DNA of 42,484 bases, from the IMG/VR virus record IMGVR_UViG_3300009091_000007, positions 1 through 42,484 of that record. One strand, given 5' to 3'. This stretch comes from a virus. Every line of letters begins with the position of its first letter. The first letter of the stretch is position 1. Both the position numbers and the translations under genes were made by a program. This document shows positions 1-7,406 of the stretch, in pieces. The notes beneath the pieces were generated by a model. That model was given only the letters and a program-made list of their open reading frames with translations. It had not been told where the DNA came from and searched no databases.

Positions 1-123
1 GTTGTTTTTCGGAAAAGATTCAACCGGTCGAAAAGATTTCGAGATCAAAACGCTTGATTCAAATAACAAAGTTATTCCAAATTTAGACCATGAAGTTCAG
101 GCCGAAATTATCGTCGATGGCCA
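1..123. repeat. Terminal direct repeat, left copy (circular junction)
   Basis: Bases 1-123 are identical to 42362-42484. The repeat lies inside a coding sequence and the reading frame continues across the junction, so the molecule is either circular or circularly permuted and the contig closed on itself. A repeat this short could also be an assembler overlap. It is not evidence of a true defined terminal repeat. Confidence 0.97.
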
Positions 124-1891
124 GATGATTGTTCCTAAAAAAGTGTATAAGGAAAAATGGGTAAAGAAAAAAGGAGCTGAAGCGGCTGAATTTACCGGTC
201 ACGAAACCGCATATTTCTGGAATGACGTACCAATGTCACAAAAAGAATTCCAGCAGAAGATTGACAGTATATTTAATGAAAATATTTTCAAATTAATTAC
301 GTCACCGACTGCATTCAACGAATTAAAATGGCAAGAACGCCGCGCTGTGCTTGTTGAACTTGCTGGCGGCATCGACACGATGAAAATATTAAAAGGTATT
401 GAAGGTTCTGGCCCTGTTGTGACAGCGTTGGAGCAAGACGGTAAAACTATTGAAGAATTTAAGAAGCAAATCGCTGCACAGATTAAGAAATCGAAAGACG
501 AACTTGACGCAATCCCTCACAGAATTAATGAAGCCAACAGATCGAAGCCTGAAATTCCTGAAGCGGGTTTTGAACACCTGAAATTAATGCTGCAAACTAA
601 AAACGATCAGTTAGGGAATATCGACAAACAGGTTACCGACAAATCGCAAGCGTTCAACGATCAGTTAGGCGTTATTCAATCAAAGAAGGTTGCTAAAATG
701 TCGCTGTCTGACGCGAAGCAGAAAATCTACAACGAAACCCGTGCGAATATTCCGACCGACACTGGTGACGCGGAACTGATTAAAATGAAGAATGACCGGC
801 TGTCAAAACAAAACACCCTGGTTGCTTATAATAACACTGCAAAGCAATTGGCCACCCGTGCAGAAGCTGTGGTTTCAGAAATTACAAGACTAACGGCAGC
901 CATGACGGCAAAGCGTGCCGAATGGTCTGCGGAAAATGCGCGTGAATTGAAATTTTCAGATACAGATTTTTGTTGCCCGACTTGCAAACGTGCCTTTGAA
1001 GAAACCGATACTGAAGGGCGTCGCAAGAAAATGATCGACAATTTCGCTGCTGACAAAAACGCAAATCTGGAACGAATCAGCGCAAATGGCAAAACAATGG
1101 CAACTGAACGCGATGCGCTCGAAAAAGAAGCGATTGAAATCGGGCAAAAAGCAGAAGAAAACCAAAAAATGATTGGCGTTCTTGCCCTCACAATTGAAGG
1201 GCTTAATATTTCCATCAATACTGAAGAAGCAAGAATTGCCGCTGCTCCAAAAGTTTCTGTTGAAGAACAGGTTAAAAAATTGCTTGAAGTTAATCCAGAA
1301 TATAACGACCTACTTTTTAAAGAACACAACAGCGAAATCGAAATCAACAAACTGACTGCTGAACTTGGCGCTGCTCCAGATACCACCGAATTAAAACTAA
1401 AACGTGCGGAAATCGTTCATGCTGCTGACGAAATCAAAAAGGAATTATTCAAAGAAGATCAAATTGAAGCAGTCAATTCGCGCGTGAAGGAATTGGAAGC
1501 AGAAGAAAAAACACTTTCATCTGCGATTCTTGAAAACGAAAGACTGCAGTTCATCATCGATAAATTCAACAAATTAAGAATTCAGTTCATCGAAGACACT
1601 GTTAACGATAAATTCAAACTCGTCAACTTCAAGATGTTTGAACAGCAGATCAATGGCGGCGAAGCTGAAACGTGCATCTGTACAATAAACGGCGTGCCTT
1701 ATCTTGACGCAAATACCGCTTCAAAAATTAACGCTGGCATTGATATTATCAACGCTTTATGCGAACATTATAACGTGACTGCGCCGGTATTTGTTGACAA
1801 CCGTGAATCGGTCATAAGCCTTTTGCCTTGTGCGTCACAGATCATTAATTTATTTGCACTCAAAGGCGAAAAAGTCCTGCGAATTGCGTAA
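2..1891 (+). CDS. SbcC/Rad50-like zinc-hook ATPase (main part; N-terminus at 42222-42484)
   Basis: This is residues 48-676 of an SMC/SbcC/Rad50-type ATPase that starts at 42222. TTG at position 2 is an internal Leu codon, not a start. Long charged helical arms flank a CPTC motif (Cys at 974 and 983, residues 372 and 375), which is the Zn-hook pattern that dimerises Rad50 and SbcC coiled coils. Near the end, VPYLDANTASKINAG takes the place of the ABC signature, and PVFVDNRES is the Walker B/D-loop region, as in phage-type AAA_23 ATPases. It heads an operon with RecT and an MBL-fold protein, so a role in phage DNA end processing and recombination is likely. No SbcD-type calcineurin-like nuclease is encoded in the window. 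Family placement is confident; the exact partner is inferred. Confidence 0.9.
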   Translation: MFFGKDSTGRKDFEIKTLDSNNKVIPNLDHEVQAEIIVDGQMIVPKKVYKEKWVKKKGAEAAEFTGHETAYFWNDVPMSQKEFQQKIDSIFNENIFKLITSPTAFNELKWQERRAVLVELAGGIDTMKILKGIEGSGPVVTALEQDGKTIEEFKKQIAAQIKKSKDELDAIPHRINEANRSKPEIPEAGFEHLKLMLQTKNDQLGNIDKQVTDKSQAFNDQLGVIQSKKVAKMSLSDAKQKIYNETRANIPTDTGDAELIKMKNDRLSKQNTLVAYNNTAKQLATRAEAVVSEITRLTAAMTAKRAEWSAENARELKFSDTDFCCPTCKRAFEETDTEGRRKKMIDNFAADKNANLERISANGKTMATERDALEKEAIEIGQKAEENQKMIGVLALTIEGLNISINTEEARIAAAPKVSVEEQVKKLLEVNPEYNDLLFKEHNSEIEINKLTAELGAAPDTTELKLKRAEIVHAADEIKKELFKEDQIEAVNSRVKELEAEEKTLSSAILENERLQFIIDKFNKLRIQFIEDTVNDKFKLVNFKMFEQQINGGEAETCICTINGVPYLDANTASKINAGIDIINALCEHYNVTAPVFVDNRESVISLLPCASQIINLFALKGEKVLRIA

Positions 1892-1922
1892 TTTCAAAAC
1901 CTAAAAACTAAAGCTAAATTTT

Positions 1923-3005
1923 ATGAACAAAGAAGAAGAAAAGACAGCGTTGACAACCAACGTGTCAGAAAAAAAATCACTAACACCGTCAGAACGGTTT
2001 CTTGGTATGGTGCTGAAAAATTTCGGGTCAGTACCAGGCGAACTTAAACTTGCACCGTTTCACCAGAAATTGATTCAGAACTATTTCATTAAGATGGATA
2101 TGGTGCTGAAAACTGCTGAAGCAAAGCGGCTGACAAAATCGGAACAGTACCGCGAAGCACTCGCGTACACGTGGGACAATATCGACCGTGAAAAGATGTC
2201 AATCGATGTGGTTATTTTCGCAACGCTGGGAATTGATCCAATGCAGCCAAACCAGATCAACTTGATACCATATAAAAACGCATCGACAGGCAAATACGAC
2301 ATCAATTTCATGCTGGGTTATCGCGGTATCGAACTGAAGGCAACAAAATACGGCCTTGATGTTCCTGACGATGTTATTATCGAAGTCGTTTATTCAAATG
2401 ACGAATTCAGACCATTCAAAAAGAACGACAAAACACGTGTTGAAACGTATTCATTTGAAATCGGTAAAAAAACTGAAAACCCATTTGATCGCGGCGAAGT
2501 TGTGGGTGGTTTTTATTACATGAATTATTTTGATGCGCCAGAAAAAAACAAGCTCCGTTTGTTTTCCCTTGCTGACATTACCAAAAGAATTCCAAAAAAT
2601 GCCAGTGCCGAATTTTGGGGCGGTGAAAAGGACAACTGGAAGGACGGAAAAAAATCCGGTAAACTGAAAGTTGAAGGCTGGTTTGAAGAAATGGTTTTCA
2701 AAACAATTTCACGTGCAGCATACAATAGTATTACTATCGACAGCCAGAAGATTGACGATAATTATGTCAAATTGATTCAGCTTGAAGTTGACGGTAAGAA
2801 AACCACTGAAGAAAAAATTGACGATCATGTTAATGAAAACACCGGGTCTGTTATTTTCGACGATCACATTGAAGTTGAAGAACCGGCAGCGGAACAACAA
2901 CCGGCAACCGGCCCAGCGTCTGAAGTAAAAAAGCCAGTAGCTGAAGCGAAGCCAAAAGTTGAAAAGAAAAAAACAGAAGGCGGCGGTAACGGTCCAGGAT
3001 TCTAA
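1923..3005 (+). CDS. recT: RecT-family single-strand annealing protein
   Basis: The product is 360 aa. Residues about 50-280 match the RecT pattern: a helical N-terminus, then LGIDPMQPNQINLIPY and the conserved INFMLGYRGIELKATKYG block, then GGFYYMNY and a C-terminal WFEEMVFKTISRAA segment. RecT proteins coat ssDNA and anneal complementary strands for phage recombination. The last 70 residues are a Pro/Ala/Glu/Lys-rich tail ending in a Gly-rich tip, probably flexible. It lies 31 bp after the ATPase and 2 bp before the MBL-fold gene, so the three are probably co-transcribed. The start ATG follows an A/T-rich leader. The family call is strong. Confidence 0.93.
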   Translation: MNKEEEKTALTTNVSEKKSLTPSERFLGMVLKNFGSVPGELKLAPFHQKLIQNYFIKMDMVLKTAEAKRLTKSEQYREALAYTWDNIDREKMSIDVVIFATLGIDPMQPNQINLIPYKNASTGKYDINFMLGYRGIELKATKYGLDVPDDVIIEVVYSNDEFRPFKKNDKTRVETYSFEIGKKTENPFDRGEVVGGFYYMNYFDAPEKNKLRLFSLADITKRIPKNASAEFWGGEKDNWKDGKKSGKLKVEGWFEEMVFKTISRAAYNSITIDSQKIDDNYVKLIQLEVDGKKTTEEKIDDHVNENTGSVIFDDHIEVEEPAAEQQPATGPASEVKKPVAEAKPKVEKKKTEGGGNGPGF

Positions 3006-3007
3006 AC

Positions 3008-3748
3008 ATGAAGTTGACGGTAGTAGGGACAGGTAGCAAAGGAAATTGCTACCTGTTAACCGCCAGCAACGGCGAAACGTTGATAATCGAAGCAGGCGTT
3101 CATGTGAAGGAAATAAAAGAAGCAATGGGCTTTTCGTTCAATAGCGTTGTGGGCTGCATAATAACACACGAACACAACGATCACGCTGTTGCGGCCGGCC
3201 ATCTTCAGAACTTAGGAATTGATACCTATTCCACACGTGGAACGCACAAGGCAATGAACTGGACATCGCACAGGTCAAAATGTTTCCCGACCGAAACGAT
3301 GACAATTTCGCTGGGCGAATTTCGTGTTATTGCTTTCGACGTTCAGCACGATGCTGCTGAACCGGTCGGGTTCTTGATCCATCACAAAGAATGTGGCAAG
3401 GTTTTGTTCCTGACTGACACGTGTATGTGTAAATATTCATTCGCTGGGCTGAACAACGTGCTGATCGAAGCCAACTATTCAAAGAAAATCATTGCCGAAC
3501 GATATGGCGACGGTGCTGACGATTTTCTGAAGGATCGGGTTGCGAAGTCTCACATGAGTCTTGAAACGTGTCTGAAGACGCTTGAAGTGAATGATCTGGC
3601 AGCGGTCAACAATATCGTGCTGATCCATTTGAGCGATACCAATAGCCATGCGCTTGAATTTGCGCAAGCCGTGACCGACCAAACGGGCAAAAATGTATGC
3701 GTTGCGTCTGCCGGTATGGTGATACCCTTCGACAAAACACCATTTTAG
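3008..3748 (+). CDS. MBL-fold metallohydrolase (YycJ/WalJ-like), putative recombination nuclease
   Basis: The product is 246 aa with the full metallo-beta-lactamase set: HEHNDH metal-binding motif around residues 56-61, a later HDAAEP histidine, LTDT aspartate, EANYS, and a C-terminal LIHLSDTNSH histidine block. The overall order resembles YycJ/WalJ-type proteins, which are DNA exonuclease-like MBL enzymes. Its start is 2 bp after the recT stop, so translation is probably coupled. Recombination operons usually pair an annealing protein with an exonuclease, and no lambda-exo or RecE-like gene is present, so this protein may fill that role. The fold is seen directly; nuclease activity on DNA is inferred. 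Confidence 0.85.
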   Translation: MKLTVVGTGSKGNCYLLTASNGETLIIEAGVHVKEIKEAMGFSFNSVVGCIITHEHNDHAVAAGHLQNLGIDTYSTRGTHKAMNWTSHRSKCFPTETMTISLGEFRVIAFDVQHDAAEPVGFLIHHKECGKVLFLTDTCMCKYSFAGLNNVLIEANYSKKIIAERYGDGADDFLKDRVAKSHMSLETCLKTLEVNDLAAVNNIVLIHLSDTNSHALEFAQAVTDQTGKNVCVASAGMVIPFDKTPF

Positions 3749-3784
3749 CGTTTTATGGCCAGCCAATAGAATCAACGGGTTGAA

Positions 3785-3808
3785 TACGTTTGTTAAATTT
3801 TAAACGTA
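3785..3808. other. 7-bp dyad downstream of the recombination operon
   Basis: TACGTTT (3785-3791) and AAACGTA (3802-3808) form a perfect inverted repeat with a 10-nt loop. There is no clean U-tract after it, so it may be a weak terminator of the recombination operon or a protein-binding site. It sits between the MBL-fold stop and the promoter of the next gene. Confidence 0.35.
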
Positions 3809-3848
3809 ATTTATTTGTCAATTAGTGGATTAATGTAAAAGGTTGCTG

Positions 3849-3856
3849 TATATTTG
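3849..3856 (+). promoter_or_regulatory. Bacteroidetes-type -7 box TATATTTG
   Basis: TATATTTG fits the Bacteroidetes TAnnTTTG -7 element. The predicted transcript start is near 3861, giving a leader of about 22 nt to the ATG at 3883. No good -33 TTG lies at the usual spacing. An ATTTGTCAATTA motif at 3813-3824 upstream recurs at other phage promoters. Confidence 0.55.
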
Positions 3857-3882
3857 TCAGGTAATCAAAAACGAAAAAAAAC

Positions 3883-4092
3883 ATGAACACACAAATTAAA
3901 TGTGACGACAAGAATTGCAAAAACACAGCGACACATAGTGCCGAATGTCTTTGGGGTAAAGGAGGGTATATTTTTACGTGTGAAAATCACGCGCCCGAAT
4001 GGCTTAAAGGCATAAAACTAGGCGAAATGTCGCCGCCAGCACAAATTTTCGGAATTAAAAAATCATGGTATCAAAGAGTTCCTTTGAACTAA
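3883..4092 (+). CDS. Small Cys/His-rich protein, unknown function
   Basis: The product is 69 aa. It has C-x4-C near the N-terminus (CDDKNC) followed by further Cys and His residues ending in CENHAPEW, which suggests a small zinc-binding fold. A TAnnTTTG promoter box lies 27 bases upstream of its ATG. It precedes the methyltransferase locus by about 20 bp and is likely co-transcribed with it. I do not recognise the family, and the metal-binding idea rests only on Cys/His spacing. Confidence 0.7.
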   Translation: MNTQIKCDDKNCKNTATHSAECLWGKGGYIFTCENHAPEWLKGIKLGEMSPPAQIFGIKKSWYQRVPLN

Positions 4093-4112
4093 AAATAAAC
4101 CTAAAAATAAAA

Positions 4113-5003
4113 ATGTGGATTTTACCAAACAATCACCCGTTATTCTCTCACTATGTCCTGGAATGCTTGGTCTCGAAAGAGGATTTGAAAGAGCTTCTTC
4201 CCGAATTGGTTGGAGAAAGCACACAACCGCAGCTTATGTGGAGATCGAAGCCTTCATCGTTTGGAACTTGGTTAAGCAGATGGAGCAAGGTGTATTGGGT
4301 GCAGCACCTGTTCACTCGAACATTAAAACCTTCCCTTGGGAAGTCTTTCGAGGAAAAATACACGGAATCTTTGGAGGTTATCCCTGCCAGCCTTTCAGTG
4401 TTGCTGGAAAAGGAAAAGGAGTTGACGACCCTAGACACCTCTGGCCCTATATTTATTCCGGAATCCAATCAATTATGCCTGAATTTTGTTTTTTTGAAAA
4501 CGTCAGAAACCACCTTAACATTGGATACCAAGAAGTTAGGGGGGGGTTGGAAGCAATTGGTTACAAGGTTAGCGAAGGAATCTATTCAGCGCAAGAAATT
4601 GGCGCGCCTCACAAACGCGACCGCTTGTTTATCCTCGCTATCTTGGCCAACACCGACAGTAATGGCAACGAGAAAAGATATGCCGATAGAAGAAATCCGG
4701 AAAATCCAGGCAGTACTAAAACAGAGCAAGAAAAACGGGAACGGCTTCGGGCTGAATCTTCATCAAGCAGTAAAGATGTGGACAACTCCGAACACAAGGG
4801 ATTGGAAAGACACGCCCGGAATGAAGACAGTGAGAAAAGATGGAAGAGGCAAGATAGATCAGTTACCGCGTCAAGTTTTCCAATGGGACAAGGACAAAAT
4901 CAATATGAATGGGAAGTTACCCGTCTTAAATCCCGGCTGGGTCTTACAAATAATGGGTACAACTTTACAGAAGACCTTTTGCGAATGGCGGGAAATGGAG
5001 TAG
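4113..5003 (+). CDS. Overlapping second-frame ORF within the methyltransferase gene, 296 aa
   Basis: This frame is open for 297 codons, out of register with the methyltransferase frame. Its ATG (4113-4115) shares a G with the methyltransferase GTG (4115-4117). The frame also stays open back to an ATG at 4065, but that start lies inside the upstream gene, so 4113 is preferred. The product looks like a real protein. It has KPSSFGTWLSRWSKVYW near the N-terminus, WPTPT at residue 178, WTTPNTRDWK at residue 223 and LNPGWVLQIMG at residue 272. I recall similar WPTP...RDWK...LNP-W-MG segments in phage proteins associated with C5 methyltransferases, but could not search. In the same stretch the methyltransferase frame is low-complexity and charged. 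Function unknown. Alternatives are a conserved shadow frame or a frameshifted methyltransferase isoform. Confidence 0.6.
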   Translation: MWILPNNHPLFSHYVLECLVSKEDLKELLPELVGESTQPQLMWRSKPSSFGTWLSRWSKVYWVQHLFTRTLKPSLGKSFEEKYTESLEVIPASLSVLLEKEKELTTLDTSGPIFIPESNQLCLNFVFLKTSETTLTLDTKKLGGGWKQLVTRLAKESIQRKKLARLTNATACLSSLSWPTPTVMATRKDMPIEEIRKIQAVLKQSKKNGNGFGLNLHQAVKMWTTPNTRDWKDTPGMKTVRKDGRGKIDQLPRQVFQWDKDKINMNGKLPVLNPGWVLQIMGTTLQKTFCEWREME

Positions 5004-5062
5004 TTGAGCAGGTAGCCGAATTAGCATTTTTAGACCTTTTAAGAAAACACGATTTACAATAA
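4115..5062 (+). CDS. C5 cytosine-specific DNA methyltransferase
   Basis: The product is 315 aa. Visible motifs are a variant motif I (LSLCPGMLGLERGFE, residues about 11-25), motif IV GGYPCQPFS with catalytic Cys91, motif VI FENV with Glu128, motif VIII QEIGAPHKRDRLFILA, and motif X MAGNGV near the C-terminus. It transfers a methyl group to C5 of cytosine, probably protecting phage DNA from host restriction. The start is GTG: the frame is closed by a stop at 4085-4087, there is no in-frame ATG between that stop and motif I, and GTG overlaps the ATG of the second frame. Between motifs VIII and X, where the target-recognition domain should be, the sequence is Ser/Arg/Glu-rich and looks disordered. 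An alternative is that part of this region is read in the other frame. Confidence 0.88.
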   Translation: MDFTKQSPVILSLCPGMLGLERGFERASSRIGWRKHTTAAYVEIEAFIVWNLVKQMEQGVLGAAPVHSNIKTFPWEVFRGKIHGIFGGYPCQPFSVAGKGKGVDDPRHLWPYIYSGIQSIMPEFCFFENVRNHLNIGYQEVRGGLEAIGYKVSEGIYSAQEIGAPHKRDRLFILAILANTDSNGNEKRYADRRNPENPGSTKTEQEKRERLRAESSSSSKDVDNSEHKGLERHARNEDSEKRWKRQDRSVTASSFPMGQGQNQYEWEVTRLKSRLGLTNNGYNFTEDLLRMAGNGVVEQVAELAFLDLLRKHDLQ

Positions 5063-5097
5063 ATATTAATTTTAACCTCAATCCTTAAACCTACTTT

Positions 5098-5451
5098 ATG
5101 GAAAATGAATTTAAAGAAGTACCAATTGAAGTGCAGAACCTGCACCATTCACAGGCTCACAAAGCGTGGTCGAAATACGTTGATTCTGACAAAGGAAAAT
5201 CCGACAGCCTGAAGATGTCGAAGGTCATTAACGATCTGGCTGAAGCTAAGGAGTTTTACGACGTTATTAAATCCAATTGGATTGCGCTATTCAAAAGTAA
5301 AGAACAGGAAAAATGGTTTCGTATCGAACGTGACAAAGACGCATTTAATGAAATGCAAACAGCCATGACCGCAGAACTTGACGAAACCAAAGCAATGCTG
5401 GCTGAAGCGCGTGAACGATTAGTTAAACTTCAAGCGCCGACGATCAGATGA
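5098..5451 (+). CDS. Hypothetical protein, helical
   Basis: The product is 117 aa, rich in Glu, Lys and Ala. It is probably mostly helical, with a likely coiled coil in the last 45 residues. There are no signal peptide, membrane segment or catalytic motifs. Its stop overlaps the start of the next gene (ATGA at 5448-5451), which supports both as real, translationally coupled genes. Family not recognised. Confidence 0.72.
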   Translation: MENEFKEVPIEVQNLHHSQAHKAWSKYVDSDKGKSDSLKMSKVINDLAEAKEFYDVIKSNWIALFKSKEQEKWFRIERDKDAFNEMQTAMTAELDETKAMLAEARERLVKLQAPTIR

Positions 5452-5702
5452 AAAAAGGAAATTCAAAACACTACCAGCTAAAGGGCGCGACAAATCCCGA
5501 CGGGATCACAACGCCAGCGGGTTATGACGCAGCCAAATTAAAAAAGAAGGGTGTTGTGTCACCACAGGGCGAAATATTCCAAGTAGGGCCGCGCACGTCA
5601 GTAATGATTCAAGTTCCTGAAGGATTAACCGGCGCAGCACGCCTGAAGTTCATCAAGAACAAGATTGAAGTAGTTCGATTATCAATGCGTAAAGTTGTTT
5701 AG
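5448..5702 (+). CDS. Hypothetical basic protein
   Basis: The product is 84 aa and basic (many Lys), without membrane segments or known motifs. The start ATG overlaps the upstream stop by four bases and the next gene begins 3 bp after its stop, so it is an internal operon member. Family not recognised. Confidence 0.7.
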   Translation: MKKGNSKHYQLKGATNPDGITTPAGYDAAKLKKKGVVSPQGEIFQVGPRTSVMIQVPEGLTGAARLKFIKNKIEVVRLSMRKVV

Positions 5703-5704
5703 AG

Positions 5705-6214
5705 ATGGAACAGGAACTTCATAAACTGTGCATTGCGCTTGCTGGCCTACAATCTTCATGTCCCTGCGAAGCTCAATATTTCAATCTTTCACATTTAGAC
5801 GGATTTTTTGAATCAGCAGATATAGATAAACGTGTGTATATCGCTCCTACTATTTCAGAAAAGGTTTTAACAAGCGATGAAAGAAAAAGATTCGGAATAA
5901 GTTTCAGCGGAACAGCTCCAGAAAACGCAGGTCATTATGCTGAAATGATTAAACAAATGCTTGATAAAAGCAGATTCAGCGTGATTGATTTATTAACTGG
6001 CGAAAAAATTTGGCCAAAATCCCACAGCCTCAACCCGACCTTACAAGACCTTGAACGCCGATTCAATCGAACAGGACAACGACCTGCCGACCTATTCCCT
6101 GAAGGCTGGAAATTGACACGATTCCTTGATCTGGTCAGCGACAAAAAGAAAATGTACCTGCACTTCAGTCGGTACGGTAACCATAAAAAGCCACGCAATG
6201 AAAAAGATTATTAA
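5705..6214 (+). CDS. Hypothetical protein
   Basis: The product is 169 aa with no recognised motif. Features are a CPC pair near the N-terminus, a mixed alpha/beta middle and a basic C-terminus. The gene is tightly packed: it begins 3 bp after the previous stop and its end overlaps the ASCH gene start by 17 bp. The neighbourhood suggests an early accessory function. No function can be assigned. Confidence 0.7.
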   Translation: MEQELHKLCIALAGLQSSCPCEAQYFNLSHLDGFFESADIDKRVYIAPTISEKVLTSDERKRFGISFSGTAPENAGHYAEMIKQMLDKSRFSVIDLLTGEKIWPKSHSLNPTLQDLERRFNRTGQRPADLFPEGWKLTRFLDLVSDKKKMYLHFSRYGNHKKPRNEKDY

Positions 6215-6512
6215 AACGCTTCACCTTCCAATTAAAAAGGAATGGTTCGACATGATTGCTTCAGGAATTAAAACAGAAGAATACCGCGAAATTTCTGACC
6301 ATTGGATCGCGCGACTGATCGAAACAAAAGTCAAAGTTGTTGGCGAAGGCTTCAAAAAGTACGATGTGATTAAATTCACAAACGGTTATGCTGCAAACGC
6401 TCCTTCGCTAACAGTCGAACATATTAGCACGCATATTGGTTTAGGAAGAATAGGTTGGGGCGCTGATTTAGGCAAGAAATATTTTGTAATTAAATTAGGC
6501 GAAATATGTTAA
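6198..6512 (+). CDS. ASCH-domain protein
   Basis: The product is 104 aa. The N-terminal block LHLPIKKEWFDMIASGIKTEEYRE is the hallmark of the ASCH/PUA-like fold: a strand, then an aromatic, then SGxKxxEYR. ASCH proteins bind or act on RNA or modified nucleosides. Phage members are common but mostly uncharacterised. I chose the ATG at 6198 rather than the longer frame from 6126, because the domain starts immediately after it and the longer version would overlap the upstream gene by 89 bp. It overlaps the next gene by 7 bp. Confidence 0.82.
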   Translation: MKKIIKTLHLPIKKEWFDMIASGIKTEEYREISDHWIARLIETKVKVVGEGFKKYDVIKFTNGYAANAPSLTVEHISTHIGLGRIGWGADLGKKYFVIKLGEIC

Positions 6513-6763
6513 CAGACAGCGAACCTGAAATAATCGTCGAACACGACGTTAAAAAAGAACGAACAGTTACCGGTTTTTATTGGCTGCTTGGTACAGTTAT
6601 AGCCGTGCAATTGCTGGGCTGGTTATTAATCGAAAACATCGTTGCTGACGATCAACCTCAACCAAAAGGTAAAATTTACCACGCAATCCCTGACTTCGGA
6701 ATTGACACTTATTTTAAATCAGACCCACAGCCCTGGCCTTACGGAATTAAACCAAAGAACTAA
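6506..6763 (+). CDS. Single-pass membrane protein, hypothetical
   Basis: The product is 85 aa. An acidic and basic N-terminal stretch of about 22 residues is followed by one hydrophobic helix (YWLLGTVIAVQLLGWLLI) and a C-terminal soluble tail. There is no lipobox. It sits between the ASCH gene and the GT29-like gene, 1 bp before the latter. It could anchor a membrane-proximal function with the downstream glycosyltransferase-like protein, but that is a guess from position only. Confidence 0.72.
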   Translation: MLTDSEPEIIVEHDVKKERTVTGFYWLLGTVIAVQLLGWLLIENIVADDQPQPKGKIYHAIPDFGIDTYFKSDPQPWPYGIKPKN

Positions 6764-6764
6764 C

Positions 6765-7406
6765 ATGAACGGAATCTTTAACGGTAAAACAGTCGCCTTC
6801 GTCGGGCAAGCGCCTATTCTTGAACGAAAAAGACTAGGGCCAGAAATTGATAAGCATGATATCGTGTATCGCACGAACATTTTCCCGATCCGCAACGAAG
6901 CTGACTACGGCAAGAAGTGTAACGTGATAAGCATATTGCCACGCTTCAACGAAATAATCAAGACAGTGGACGTAAAAAATCTAATCCTGTTCGACGAAGC
7001 TGCTGAAATCCGGTTCAACCAATCGAAATACATCGTGACCAAAGACGAGCGCAAGCAAATTGCCGCATGGGCGCTGGACGAACATAACCTTGATATTATC
7101 AGCCCGACTGCTGGGCTTGTTGCTTATTGGTTGGCGATGAAATTCGGCGCGGCTTCAGTGAAATTCTACGGAATTACCGGATATCAAAATAAATCTGGTG
7201 AAGTTGCAGATCACATCAACGAAAAACACTATACAGATTCCGTTTATGAATGGACGGGCACACCTAGAAATTCCGTAACTGCCGACATGAAGAATTACAA
7301 GTTTCACAACTTCACAAATCAAAATGATCTGTTCAGAATTCTACTGCGTCAGGAACTGATTCAGATGGATAAATACAGCCTTGAATATTTCAAACCAACA
7401 CCTTAG
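6765..7406 (+). CDS. GT29-like (sialyltransferase-fold) glycosyltransferase
   Basis: The product is 213 aa. GKTVAFVGQAPI..GPEIDKHDIVYRTN matches the large motif of family GT29-like enzymes (nucleotide-sugar binding, VGN-P...G..ID.HD-V-R-N). A second block, PTAGLVAYWLAMKFG..SVKFYGITG, matches the small motif, followed by a conserved-looking His (DHINEKHY). I chose the ATG at 6765, because the longer frame from 6642 would run through the upstream gene. Likely role: glycosylating a host surface glycan, phage DNA or a virion protein. The substrate cannot be read from sequence. Its stop overlaps the convergent tail gene stop. Confidence 0.75.
   Translation: MNGIFNGKTVAFVGQAPILERKRLGPEIDKHDIVYRTNIFPIRNEADYGKKCNVISILPRFNEIIKTVDVKNLILFDEAAEIRFNQSKYIVTKDERKQIAAWALDEHNLDIISPTAGLVAYWLAMKFGAASVKFYGITGYQNKSGEVADHINEKHYTDSVYEWTGTPRNSVTADMKNYKFHNFTNQNDLFRILLRQELIQMDKYSLEYFKPTP

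Noticed and set aside
826-1386. 186-codon minus-strand frame antisense to the ATPase
   Set aside because: Ser/Ala/Leu-rich shadow of a Lys/Glu-rich coiled-coil gene. No leader, no motif and wrong strand for the operon.
4065-4112. Earlier ATG (4065) for the second frame in the methyltransferase locus
   Set aside because: It lies inside the upstream gene. ATG 4113 has a better A-rich leader and pairs with the GTG start.
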